From Rhodospirillales bacterium (GTDB taxonomy: Bacteria > Pseudomonadota > Alphaproteobacteria > Rhodospirillales > SHVQ01), in NCBI GenBank assembly GCA_009694195.1, contig SHVQ01000022.1:1-46725 (forward strand): 46,725 nt of DNA. The letters run 5' to 3'. How positions within the stretch are numbered: the first letter of the stretch is position 1; each line of letters begins with the position of its first letter. The translations under genes and the position numbers were made by a program. A model generated the notes under the pieces. The model was given only the letters and a program-made list of their open reading frames with translations. It was not told the origin of the DNA and did no database searches. Shown here in pieces: positions 34,410-41,988 of the stretch.

Positions 34410-34646
34410 TCACCTCCGCCCGCAGGCGCGGAGCTGGTCGCGCAGGCTCGTATAGTCCTTGAGCATCTCTTCGAGGGCGCTGGGGGCGGGAAGGCCTGCA
34501 AGCTCGTCGGCCGCGCGGGCCTGGAAGTCGCGGCTGTAGGCGACGACCGGCGGGCAGACGGTCGGATCAGAGCTCGCCCCGGCGCAAGCGGCGAGCAAGC
34601 TCGCCGCGATCGCGGGGGCGACGATTGGCCGCGTCCAGTTGGGCAT
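34410..34646 (-). CDS. Rz1-like outer-membrane spanin lipoprotein (putative)
   Basis: ATG 34646 lies inside the i-spanin-like gene in another frame, the usual nested Rz/Rz1 arrangement. The 78-residue product has a short signal peptide with the lipobox LLAAC (Cys21), then a CPPVV.YS segment, two short helices and a terminal cysteine. I recognise this type of small protein behind endolysins in alphaproteobacterial prophages. It would be anchored in the outer membrane and meet the i-spanin. The proline content is low compared with lambda Rz1, so the assignment rests on position and lipobox. Confidence 0.6.
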   Translation of the reverse strand: MPNWTRPIVAPAIAASLLAACAGASSDPTVCPPVVAYSRDFQARAADELAGLPAPSALEEMLKDYTSLRDQLRACGRR

Positions 34647-34806
34647 TCTTGATCTCCAGGGCTTTCCTGAGCGCATCGACGCGCTCGGCCGCGCGCCCGG
34701 CCTGCCGGGCTCCGAATAGGACGGCCGCGACAGCACCGGCGATGGCGAGCGCCGCGGCGATGCGGAGCGCGAAGGGGGCGAGCCAGCCGGCGATGAGGGA
34801 GACCAT
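34567..34806 (-). CDS. Rz-like inner-membrane spanin (putative)
   Basis: ATG 34806 shares one base with the stop of the upstream endolysin-like gene (TGATG). The 79-residue product has a hydrophobic N-terminal segment (about residues 3-33) and then a charged helix suited to a coiled coil (AERVDALRKALEIKNAQLDA). That is the layout of an i-spanin, though it is shorter than lambda Rz. The o-spanin-like gene starts inside its 3' half. The three genes together form a compact lysis cassette. Confidence 0.6.
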   Translation of the reverse strand: MVSLIAGWLAPFALRIAAALAIAGAVAAVLFGARQAGRAAERVDALRKALEIKNAQLDAANRRPRDRGELARRLRRGEL

Positions 34807-35453
34807 CAGCGGAGCCCCAGCCTGCGGTCGTCGATGCGGGCCCACAGCATGCCGCCGACGCCGATCAGCACGAGGATGCCGATGGCGACGAGGGCGAGGC
34901 CCAGATGGTCGCGCATCCACTCGATCACCGGAAGGGCCGGCGCGACGCTCGCAAGCGTGCCGCTCACGGTTGCGGCGATGCCGGTCCAGCCGGCGACATG
35001 GCCGCCTTTCACGGTGCGCGTCCGCTGGAGGTCTCGCCGCGGCGGCTCGACGCCCGCCAGGACAAGGCCTTTGTCGATCACGGACTGAGGGTAGGGCTGA
35101 CAGCCGTTCTCGTGGCGGATGATCGCGCGGGCGAGCGGGCTGAGGTGCGCGTACGTGTGCAGGTCCAGGCGTTGGGTGCGCGCGAAGCCGGCGCGCCCGC
35201 AAACATCCTGGATGTACGCCTCCGTGTCGTTCTGATTTTCGGGCGCCCAGCGCGCGATGATGCCCGCGACATCGCGAAGGCCGTGCTTGTCTTGATAGGC
35301 GATCAGAGTCCGCGCGAGCGCGCGGATGCCCCAGACCGCGCTCTCGAATTGGAAGAAGTCAGGGTCGGTCTGCTGATCGGCCAAGCCCTGCCACGGGTCC
35401 TTGGACCTGCGGAGGTTGCCGGGATTGTGGTTGCGGATGCCGCGAGGATGCAT
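34806..35453 (-). CDS. Phage-type endolysin/virion-associated muramidase-like protein with C-terminal membrane helices
   Basis: I start at ATG 35453 (MHPRGIRNHNPGNLRRS), behind a strong AAAGGAGA site. The 215-residue protein begins with the NPGNLRRS...W.G segment, a GIRALARTLIAYQDKHG block and RWAPENQNDTEAY. This pattern is familiar from phage proteins annotated as structural P5-like or lysozyme-like domains. Residues 154-175 and 185-206 are hydrophobic, followed by an arginine-rich tail, as in holins. One protein may therefore combine wall hydrolase and membrane functions. Catalytic residues cannot be fixed with certainty. Confidence 0.72.
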   Translation of the reverse strand: MHPRGIRNHNPGNLRRSKDPWQGLADQQTDPDFFQFESAVWGIRALARTLIAYQDKHGLRDVAGIIARWAPENQNDTEAYIQDVCGRAGFARTQRLDLHTYAHLSPLARAIIRHENGCQPYPQSVIDKGLVLAGVEPPRRDLQRTRTVKGGHVAGWTGIAATVSGTLASVAPALPVIEWMRDHLGLALVAIGILVLIGVGGMLWARIDDRRLGLR

Positions 35454-35665
35454 GGGTCTCCTTTCACGGGTGTCAAAATTGAAACGAACCGCTTTCGCGG
35501 GCCGCTCGCCGTTCGAGCGGCGGCAGGCCGGCATTTGCATGTCAAGAGCAACAGCGCCGTTCGATCTCGACCGTCTCCCGAAAAGCTCCTATCGTCGCCG
35601 GACGTCGTATCGCCTGCCACCGCGCCCGGGCATGCGTTCCGGGCGCCTGAAATGGGAGAGAGAGG

Positions 35666-36061
35666 ATGACGCGGGATGCCGCCGGTTTGTCGGAGAAAAA
35701 GGCCTTTTTGCGACAGCTCAAGGAACGACGCGGATACCTCCTCGACTACCACAAAGTCCTCGCGGCGGAGGACCTGCCCTTCTTGAAGGCGCTGGGCGAC
35801 GTGCTGAACGTCGCCTACTCCAGCGAGCGCACCCTGAGCAAGAAGGTGAAGGAGCTCATTTTCATCGCGGTGCTGACCGCGACCGGCGGCCCGAAGGAAA
35901 TAAAGCTTCACATGGAGCTGGCGAAGAAGCTGGGTGTGACAAAGGAGGAAGTGCTCGAGGTGCTCGAGATCATGGTTCTCCCCTGCGGCTTGCCGAAATT
36001 CTTTATCGGCTACGAAGTCTGGACCGAATGCTTCGACGTCGGCCGTGTCGAGCCCGACTGA
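35666..36061 (+). CDS. Carboxymuconolactone decarboxylase / AhpD-like family protein
   Basis: A 131-residue all-helical protein of the CMD family. The core LSKKVKELIFIAVLTATGG is followed by EIKLHMELAKKLGVTKEEVLEVLE, with the conserved histidine of this family. The catalytic CxxC of AhpD is absent (a single Cys is in LPCGLPK), so peroxidase-type activity is unlikely. Many such proteins act in aromatic or lactone catabolism or remain unassigned. GGGAGAGAGAGG precedes ATG 35666. It lies 59 bases before the three-subunit dehydrogenase genes and may be co-transcribed. Confidence 0.85.
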   Translation: MTRDAAGLSEKKAFLRQLKERRGYLLDYHKVLAAEDLPFLKALGDVLNVAYSSERTLSKKVKELIFIAVLTATGGPKEIKLHMELAKKLGVTKEEVLEVLEIMVLPCGLPKFFIGYEVWTECFDVGRVEPD

Positions 36062-36120
36062 TCTCGCCCGCGCCGGATATTCGCGATTCCATGGGACCCT
36101 AAGGACGCGCCGACACAGCC

Positions 36121-37584
36121 ATGCGGACCTTCACGAAAACTCCCCTCGCATTCACGTATGACGGACGCCGCGTCGAGGGGCAGGACGGCGATACGGTCGG
36201 CAGCGCCCTCCATGCCGCCGGCGTCCGTATTTTCTCGCGAAGCCTGCAATTCCACCGGCCGCGGGGACTCTTCTGCGTCAACGGCCGGTGCGTGAGCTGC
36301 GCCGTGCGGATCGACGGCCACCCGCATATGCGCGCGTGCACGGTACGGCTGGAATCCGGAATGACTGTCGAGTCGGAGGGTGGGTGGCCGTCGATGTCGT
36401 TCGATGTCTGGCGGGCTCTCGATTTCTTCCACTTCCTTTTCCCGCCGGGGTTTCAGTACCGCTTTTTCATCAAGCCGCGTTGGATGTTCCGCATCTGGGA
36501 ACGCATGCTCAGGCAAATCGCGGCGCATGCCGCTGTCCCGTCCCCGGCGGAGAAGCACTCAAGCGCGCCCAGCTACCTCAAGGAGACGGCGGACGTTGTC
36601 GTCGTCGGCGGCGGCGCGGCCGGGCTGGCGGCAGCATCGGCAGCTTGCCGCCAGGGCTTGCGCGTGACGCTGATCGACGACAACACGGACCTGGGCGGCG
36701 GCGCTCGACGGTCCCCGGAAGCCTTGGAGGACGCCGCGCACGAGGCTCTGGCGTTGAAGACCCTGACCCTTCACCTGGATACGCGCTGCTTCGCATACTA
36801 CGGAGATGGCCCGGTCTCCGCCTTCCGCGGCAATACGCTGATCGAGGTCACCGCCAAGGCGGTCGTGATCGCGACCGGCGCCTATGAGCGGCCGATGATC
36901 TTCGGCAATAACGATCTGCCCGGCATCTTCCTGTCGACCGGGGCCCTGCGATTGCTCCATCGATACGGGGTCCGCCCTGGAACGCACGCCGTTGTCGCCG
37001 CGACGACGGATGACGGCATCGCGACGGCAGCCGCATTGCTCGACGCCGGCGTGCATGTGGAGGCCGTGGTCGACGCCCGCATGCACGGGGGGGCGCCCTC
37101 GAGCCAGCGTCTGCACGAGCGGGGCATCAGGATTTTAGCGGGTTACCGCATCGAGCACGCCCGCGGCCTCGGCAGGATCAGGGCCGTCACGGTCGCGCCA
37201 TGCGATGGACATCAAACGCGCGCGGTCCACACGTTGCCCTGCGATGTGCTGGTGACCTGTGGCGGATTTCAGCCGGCGAACGAATTGTGCTTTCAGGCGA
37301 CCAGCCAGGGGAACTTTCTCATGGAGGGCGCCGGCGGGTGGAAATCTCTGGCGCAGGGCGAGCGCCAGCTCGCCGCCCGGGACGGCACGCCTCTCTTTGT
37401 CGCCGGCAACGCCGCCCGCATCGGCAGCCTCGCGAAGGCGCGGCTGGAGGGACGGATCGCCGGCCTCGCCGCGGCGGCGGAGATCGCGGGAGGCGGCGCG
37501 GCGCTGGCGGACGAGCTCCGGCGGGAGCGCGCGGCGCTAGCCGCGTTGGCGGAGCCGGATCGCTGGGAGGGAGAGAGCGCATGA
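36121..37584 (+). CDS. FAD-dependent oxidoreductase with N-terminal [2Fe-2S] domain (HcnB / OoxA / SoxA-like subunit)
   Basis: A 487-residue fusion. Residues 1-85 form a Fer2_4-type [2Fe-2S] domain with Cys52, Cys57, Cys60 and Cys73 (FCVNGRCVSCAV...RACTV). A FAD/NAD Rossmann domain starts at TADVVVVGGGAAGLAAA (GGGAAG at 163-168), with the ATGAYERP and later CGGFQPANEL segments of the HcnB/sarcosine-oxidase-alpha group. It would accept electrons from the FAD subunit encoded at 37908 through the small [2Fe-2S] protein between them. Relatives dehydrogenate amino acids, opines, hydroxyproline or glycine. ATG 36121 overlaps no gene; its stop overlaps the next gene as ATGA. Confidence 0.9.
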   Translation: MRTFTKTPLAFTYDGRRVEGQDGDTVGSALHAAGVRIFSRSLQFHRPRGLFCVNGRCVSCAVRIDGHPHMRACTVRLESGMTVESEGGWPSMSFDVWRALDFFHFLFPPGFQYRFFIKPRWMFRIWERMLRQIAAHAAVPSPAEKHSSAPSYLKETADVVVVGGGAAGLAAASAACRQGLRVTLIDDNTDLGGGARRSPEALEDAAHEALALKTLTLHLDTRCFAYYGDGPVSAFRGNTLIEVTAKAVVIATGAYERPMIFGNNDLPGIFLSTGALRLLHRYGVRPGTHAVVAATTDDGIATAAALLDAGVHVEAVVDARMHGGAPSSQRLHERGIRILAGYRIEHARGLGRIRAVTVAPCDGHQTRAVHTLPCDVLVTCGGFQPANELCFQATSQGNFLMEGAGGWKSLAQGERQLAARDGTPLFVAGNAARIGSLAKARLEGRIAGLAAAAEIAGGGAALADELRRERAALAALAEPDRWEGESA

Positions 37585-37874
37585 AAAAGAAAGCGTTTGT
37601 CTGCTTCTGCATGGACGTGACGGAGGCCGCGCTTCGCGAGGCTTTCCGGCAGGGGTTTCGAGAGCCCGAGCTGATGAAACGCTTCACCGGAGCGTTCATG
37701 GGGCCGTGCCAGGGCAAGACGTGCGCCGCCAACGTTCTTCAGCGCGCGGCCGAAATGGCCGGCGTGGACGCAAGCAGCCTGCGGGCGCCGACCTGCCGGC
37801 CGCCCCTCGTGCCGGTGCCGATCGGGCTGCTCGCGGCCGGCGCCGACGAAGGCTCGGACGATGCGGCGCACTGA
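37581..37874 (+). CDS. BFD-type [2Fe-2S] binding subunit
   Basis: A 97-residue protein with four cysteines at 8, 10, 43 and 48 (C-x-C-x32-C-x4-C), the bacterioferritin-associated-ferredoxin pattern. In opine oxidases and related complexes this domain is fused to or follows the HcnB-like subunit. Here it is a separate gene coupled by an ATGA overlap. It should carry electrons within the three-subunit dehydrogenase. The C-terminal 30 residues are not part of the domain. Confidence 0.88.
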   Translation: MKKKAFVCFCMDVTEAALREAFRQGFREPELMKRFTGAFMGPCQGKTCAANVLQRAAEMAGVDASSLRAPTCRPPLVPVPIGLLAAGADEGSDDAAH

Positions 37875-37907
37875 TTTTTTCGACGGACGCGGCGCGGGAG
37901 GAGCGTT

Positions 37908-39092
37908 ATGAGGCGGTCCCTGCTCGGCATCCGGCAGCTCCCGCTCCGCGATTCCTACGACGCCGTCATCATCGGCGGCGGCGCGCAGGGCCTGTCGCTC
38001 GCCTACAACCTCGCGAAGCTGGGATATAGCCATATCGCGGTTCTCGACAAGGCGTACCTGGCCAGCGGCGCGAGCGGCAGGAACGCGACCCTCGTGCGCG
38101 ACGCGTTCGCGACGCCGGAATGGATCCGCCTCTTTCATTTCAGCCTGCAGCTCTGGGAATCGATCTCCGACGAGCTCGAATGCAACGTGCTGTTCGCGCA
38201 ACGGGGGGTCCTGTCCGTCGCCGCCCGCGACGAAACCATCGAATCCTTCAAGCGGGCGACGCGGACGCACAAGGAGATGGGCGTCCAGAGCCGGTTGCTG
38301 GACGGCTACGAAATCCGCCAGGTCGTTCCGGGGATCGCCGGCGACATCAAGGGCGGCCTGTTGAATCCGCCGGGAGGAGTGGCGCGGCACGACGCGCTTG
38401 TCTGGGGCTACGCGGCGGCCGCGGACCGGCTCGGCGCCGAGATTCACAGCGGCACCGAAGTCGTCGGCATCGACATGCAGGACGGCGAGGTGGCGGGGGT
38501 CCGCACGAACCGGGGGAACATCCGCACGCGCCGCGTGGTCAACGCGGCCGGCGGGCTTGCCGCGGAGGTCGCCCGCATGGCTGGCGTGGAGCTGCCGCTC
38601 GAAGCCGTGACGCTCGAGAAGTTCGTGACGGATGCGGTGAAACCGATGCTCAACGTCGGCATCATATCCGTCGAAACGCGGTGCTCGATCAACCAGACGT
38701 CCCGCGGGGAGTTCGTGGCCGGATCCAGCGAGCCCTCGGGAATGGCCGGGTTGCGCGCGACCTACGATTTTCTCAAGGTGTCCGCCCGAAAGGTCACCCA
38801 GGTCTTGCCGGCGCTCGCGCACCTGACGGTCGTGCGGCAGTGGGGCGGCCTCATCGCCGTGACGCCGGACCACGCGCCGCTTGTCGGCGAGGTGGCGGAA
38901 GCGCCGGGATTGTTCCTGAACGTGGGATGGGGCGGCTACGGCTTCATGGGGGCTCCGGCCGCGGGAAAGCTCTTGGCGCCGTGGCTCCTGCGCGGGGAGC
39001 GATCCGGCATCATCGGCCCGTTCGACGTTGCCCGCTACAAGACGGGCCATCTGATTCCGGAATCGATGATCCCGGTTCACCGAAGCATCTGA
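37908..39092 (+). CDS. FAD-dependent oxidoreductase, DAO family (HcnC / OoxB / SoxB-like catalytic subunit)
   Basis: A 394-residue D-amino-acid-oxidase-family protein with the dinucleotide motif DAVIIGGGAQGLSLAYNLAK (GGGAQG at 23-28). It has the ASGRNATLVRD loop and a C-terminal RQWGGLIAVTPDHAPLVGEV and GWGGYGFMGAPAAGKLLA region as in sarcosine-oxidase beta. It is the likely site of substrate oxidation: a secondary amine, imino acid, opine or D-amino acid. GGGAGGAGCG precedes ATG 37908, 33 bases behind the BFD gene. With 36121 and 37581 it forms a heteromeric dehydrogenase that would pass electrons to the respiratory chain. Confidence 0.92.
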   Translation: MRRSLLGIRQLPLRDSYDAVIIGGGAQGLSLAYNLAKLGYSHIAVLDKAYLASGASGRNATLVRDAFATPEWIRLFHFSLQLWESISDELECNVLFAQRGVLSVAARDETIESFKRATRTHKEMGVQSRLLDGYEIRQVVPGIAGDIKGGLLNPPGGVARHDALVWGYAAAADRLGAEIHSGTEVVGIDMQDGEVAGVRTNRGNIRTRRVVNAAGGLAAEVARMAGVELPLEAVTLEKFVTDAVKPMLNVGIISVETRCSINQTSRGEFVAGSSEPSGMAGLRATYDFLKVSARKVTQVLPALAHLTVVRQWGGLIAVTPDHAPLVGEVAEAPGLFLNVGWGGYGFMGAPAAGKLLAPWLLRGERSGIIGPFDVARYKTGHLIPESMIPVHRSI

Positions 39093-39290
39093 CCGCGCGC
39101 GACCGGCATCGATATGGCCTCGGTGGCGTTTTTAGCCAAGAGGCTCATGCAAGGATGCCCCCGCAGGCCCCAGCGGCGCCGTTTGCGCGGCCGTGCCGTT
39201 TCACCTATGCTCCCGCCGCAGACACGACGGCGGAGCGCGCCGGCGTTTTCTGCGCCCAAGAGCAGCCATCCGGATAACATCCACCCACCC

Positions 39291-40232
39291 ATGCGCGCGC
39301 ACGGCATCCTCTTCCACCACTTCCACGACGCCAAGCACCCCAAGGGACAGGGGGCGATTTCGGCCGACGACCTTGACCGCATCATCGCCCATGTGGACCG
39401 GCGCCGAATCCTTCCGGCTCGAGAGTGGGCGGAGCGCGCCCTTGCGGGGACGCTGGGGCCGCGCGACCTATGCCTCACCTTCGACGACAATCTTCGTTGT
39501 CAGTATGACATCGCGCTGCCGGTACTGGAGGCGCATGGGATCACGGCCTTCTGGTTCGTTTATACGGCGCCGCTCGCGGGCGATGGCGATCGGTTGGAGC
39601 TCTATCGCTACTTCCGGACGGTCGCATTTCCCGATGTCGGGGACTTCTACCGGACGTTCGACGCGTGCCTGATGGGAAGCCCCCATCGAGCCGAAGTGGA
39701 ACGCCGGCTGTCGAATGTGGATACCGAGGCGTATCTGGCGGATAAGCCGTTCTATTCCTCTTCGGACCGACGGTTCCGTTATATCCGGACCGAAATCTTG
39801 GGCCCCGCGCGGTATGACGAGATCATGGGGCAAATGATGGCGGAGAAGGGGTTCAACCGCGCGCAAATGTCCGAGCACCTGTGGATGGACGAAGAATGCC
39901 TCTCGACCCTCCATCGACAAGGCCATGTGGTGGGGCTCCACAGTCATACCCACCCGACGAACATGGCGGCGCTTCCCGCCAGCGAACAGGAACGCGAGTT
40001 CGTCCTCAATCGGTCAACGCTCGCGGCTATTCTCGAAGACGCTCCGACTACGGTCGCCCACCCGGCGGGCTCCTATAGCCAGGAAACACTGGCCATTCTC
40101 CGGCGGCTTGGCATCACGCTTGGGTTTCGCGCCGACATGAGAGCGGGGTCCCACACGCCGCTGGAGGCACCGCGGCTCAACCATGCGATCCTGTGGCAGG
40201 AGATATCGGGTCACAAGGCGAGCGTTTCTTGA
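39291..40232 (+). CDS. Polysaccharide deacetylase-family protein (NodB-like) 2
   Basis: I start at ATG 39291 (MRAHGILFHHFHD); the 59 codons of open frame before it are arginine-rich and unlike coding sequence. The 313-residue protein has the LTFDDN motif (TFDD, about residue 61), LHSHTHPTNMAAL with the metal histidines, and a late THPAG/AHPAGSYSQETL block. No signal peptide is seen, so it probably acts on a cytoplasmic glycan precursor. Its stop is overlapped by the TTG start of the formyltransferase-like gene, so the two are translationally coupled. A role in making an N-modified surface sugar is a reasonable inference. Confidence 0.85.
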   Translation: MRAHGILFHHFHDAKHPKGQGAISADDLDRIIAHVDRRRILPAREWAERALAGTLGPRDLCLTFDDNLRCQYDIALPVLEAHGITAFWFVYTAPLAGDGDRLELYRYFRTVAFPDVGDFYRTFDACLMGSPHRAEVERRLSNVDTEAYLADKPFYSSSDRRFRYIRTEILGPARYDEIMGQMMAEKGFNRAQMSEHLWMDEECLSTLHRQGHVVGLHSHTHPTNMAALPASEQEREFVLNRSTLAAILEDAPTTVAHPAGSYSQETLAILRRLGITLGFRADMRAGSHTPLEAPRLNHAILWQEISGHKASVS

Positions 40233-41023
40233 AGATCACCGTCCTCACCAGCACCCAGCGCCGTCATCTGGCGCTCATCGAGACTCTCGCGAGCGTCGCG
40301 AGCCATGTGTACGCGATTCAGGAATGCCGCAGCGTCTGCCCCGGCTGGGTGGACGGCTTCATCCTGAAATCGGAGGCGATGCAGCGATATTTCGCAAACG
40401 TCGAGGCGGCGGAGGACGGCGTTTTCGGAAATTTGCGATTCCTGCCGGGCAACGTCTCCCAGTTGGCGGTCCAGCGCGGCGATCTTAACTTCCTGCCGAT
40501 GAAGCACCTGGGCCCCGCACTGGACGCCGACGTCTTCGTCGTCTTCGGGGCGAGCTACCTCAAGGGGCCGCTCGCCGAGCTGTTGATCGAGAAGAGGGCG
40601 GTGAATATCCACATGGGAACCTCGCCCTTCTATCGGGGCAACTCGTGCAATTTCTGGGCGATCTATGACGGGCGGCCGGAATACGTCGGCGCCACCATTC
40701 ATCGTCTGTCGAAGGGGCTCGATTCGGGTCCCATGCTGTTCCACGCGCTGCCGAAGGCGCATCCTGCCGATCCGTTCGCGCTCGGGATGGAAGCCGTCCG
40801 CGCCGCCCTGCAGGGGCTGGCGCACCACCTCGGCAAGAACACGCTTTTCGGGATCGAGGCGGTGCCGCAGGATCGCTCGAAGGAGATGCGCTATAGCCGG
40901 GCCAACGAATTCACCGATGCGGTGGCCAGCGACTACCTCTCGAAACTCCCGACTCCCGAGCAGATATTCACAGCGCTCAAGCGGCGGGAGGAAAACATCT
41001 TCCTTCGCCCTTTCATCGGCTGA
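40229..41023 (+). CDS. Formyltransferase-fold protein (Fmt/ArnA-like)
   Basis: The only well-placed start is TTG 40229, which overlaps the previous stop as TTGA. The 264-residue product has the core of 10-formyl-THF-dependent transferases. That core is NIHMGTSPFYRGNSCNFWAI, with the asparagine and histidine of the N.H...P.YRG motif, followed by YVGATIHRLSKGLDSG with the catalytic aspartate. Many sugar N-formyltransferases share this plan. Coupling to a deacetylase suggests that an acetamido sugar is deacetylated and then formylated. The alternative is a formyltransferase-like hydrolase. Confidence 0.85.
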   Translation: MKITVLTSTQRRHLALIETLASVASHVYAIQECRSVCPGWVDGFILKSEAMQRYFANVEAAEDGVFGNLRFLPGNVSQLAVQRGDLNFLPMKHLGPALDADVFVVFGASYLKGPLAELLIEKRAVNIHMGTSPFYRGNSCNFWAIYDGRPEYVGATIHRLSKGLDSGPMLFHALPKAHPADPFALGMEAVRAALQGLAHHLGKNTLFGIEAVPQDRSKEMRYSRANEFTDAVASDYLSKLPTPEQIFTALKRREENIFLRPFIG

Positions 41024-41189
41024 TCAACATACGAACGAAAATGAAATGGGTCGTCGTTGACTAAGTGCATTCACTCCGCCTCTTCTAGAACGCCACTAGA
41101 GCGGGATGATTTTAGGCCGAATCGGGGGGGATTCCCAAAGCGAGAGAATTCTGATTCAAGATGCTGGCTGGAGAAGGAGGCCAGCATGG

Positions 41190-41621
41190 ATGGGAAGGCC
41201 TTATTCGATTGATCTTCGCGAGCGCGTGGTTGCGGCGGTAGAAAAGGGTGGGATGTCGCGGAACTGGGCGGCCGCGCATTTTGCCATCGGGATCAGAACG
41301 GCGATCAACTGGGTCCGGCGCTTTCGGGAGACGGGCAGCGTTGCGCCGGGCAAGATGGGCGGGCACAAGCCGAAGGCGATCACGGGCAGGCACCGCATCT
41401 GGCTTCTGGAACGGAGCAAGGAAGGGGACTTCGCCTTGCGCGGGCTGGTGGCCGAGCTCGCCGAGCGCGACCTCAAGGTCGATTATCGGACGGTTTGGAA
41501 CTTCGTCCACGCCGAGAAGCTGAGCTTTAAAAAAAACCGTGGTCGCCAGCGAACGGGATCGCCCCGACGTCCAGCGCCGGCGGGCGCAGTGGACGGTGTA
41601 TCAGAGCCGGATCGCGCCTGA
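41190..41621 (+). CDS. IS630-family transposase, N-terminal frame (OrfA)
   Basis: The frame starts at ATG 41190 (MGRPYSIDLRERVVAAVEKG) behind AAGGAGG. It encodes two helix-turn-helix units: SRNWAAAHFAIGIRTAINWVRR, then ALRGLVAELAERDLKVDYRTV. True homology ends at HAEKLSFKK; the 45 residues after the A8 run are read in the wrong frame. The real product continues in the +1 frame as OrfB. Either a programmed shift or slippage at A8 joins the frames, or one A was inserted. Confidence 0.85.
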   Translation: MGRPYSIDLRERVVAAVEKGGMSRNWAAAHFAIGIRTAINWVRRFRETGSVAPGKMGGHKPKAITGRHRIWLLERSKEGDFALRGLVAELAERDLKVDYRTVWNFVHAEKLSFKKNRGRQRTGSPRRPAPAGAVDGVSEPDRA

Positions 41622-41988
41622 GCGCCTGGTCTTCATCGATGAGACATGGACCAAGACCAACATGGCGCCGCTCCGGGGATGGACGCGGCGCGGCCTGAGG
41701 CTCAAGGCCCAGGTTCCGCACGGCCACTGGAAAACCATGACGTTCCTGGCCGCGCTGCGCCACGACCGCATCGACGCCCCGTGGGTTCTCAACGGCCCGA
41801 TCGATGGCCAAAGCTTCCGCGCTTACGTCGAGAAGGCTCTCGTCCCCATCCTAAAACCAGGCGACATCGTCCTGGTCGACAATCTCGGGAGCCACAAGGG
41901 AAAGGCCATTCGTCAAGCCGTCCGAGCGGCCAGCGCCAAGCTGTTCTTCCTGCCAAAATACTCCCCAGACCTGAACCCCATCGAATAG
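41524..41988 (+). pseudogene. IS630-family transposase, catalytic frame (OrfB), ended by an amber codon and truncated
   Basis: From GCT 41524 the frame reads ALKKTVVASERDRPDVQRRR and on through the DDE catalytic domain: FIDETWTKTN (first D), ILVDNLGSHKG (second D) and SPDLNPIE (E). TAG at 41986-41988 follows that glutamate directly, where relatives have glutamine (CAG), and the homologous frame goes on as VFAKLKHLLRKAAAR before it is lost at about 42035. The copy is thus probably dead: frameshift, nonsense codon and missing end. Confidence 0.85.

Noticed and set aside
34500..35122. Plus-strand ORFs over the lysis cassette
   Set aside because: Arginine-rich low-complexity products, whereas the minus strand shows a strong ribosome-binding site, a signal/lipobox and coupled overlaps.
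37293..39080. Minus-strand ORF of 595 codons over the dehydrogenase genes
   Set aside because: Antisense to three well-supported genes; arginine- and histidine-rich, without motifs.
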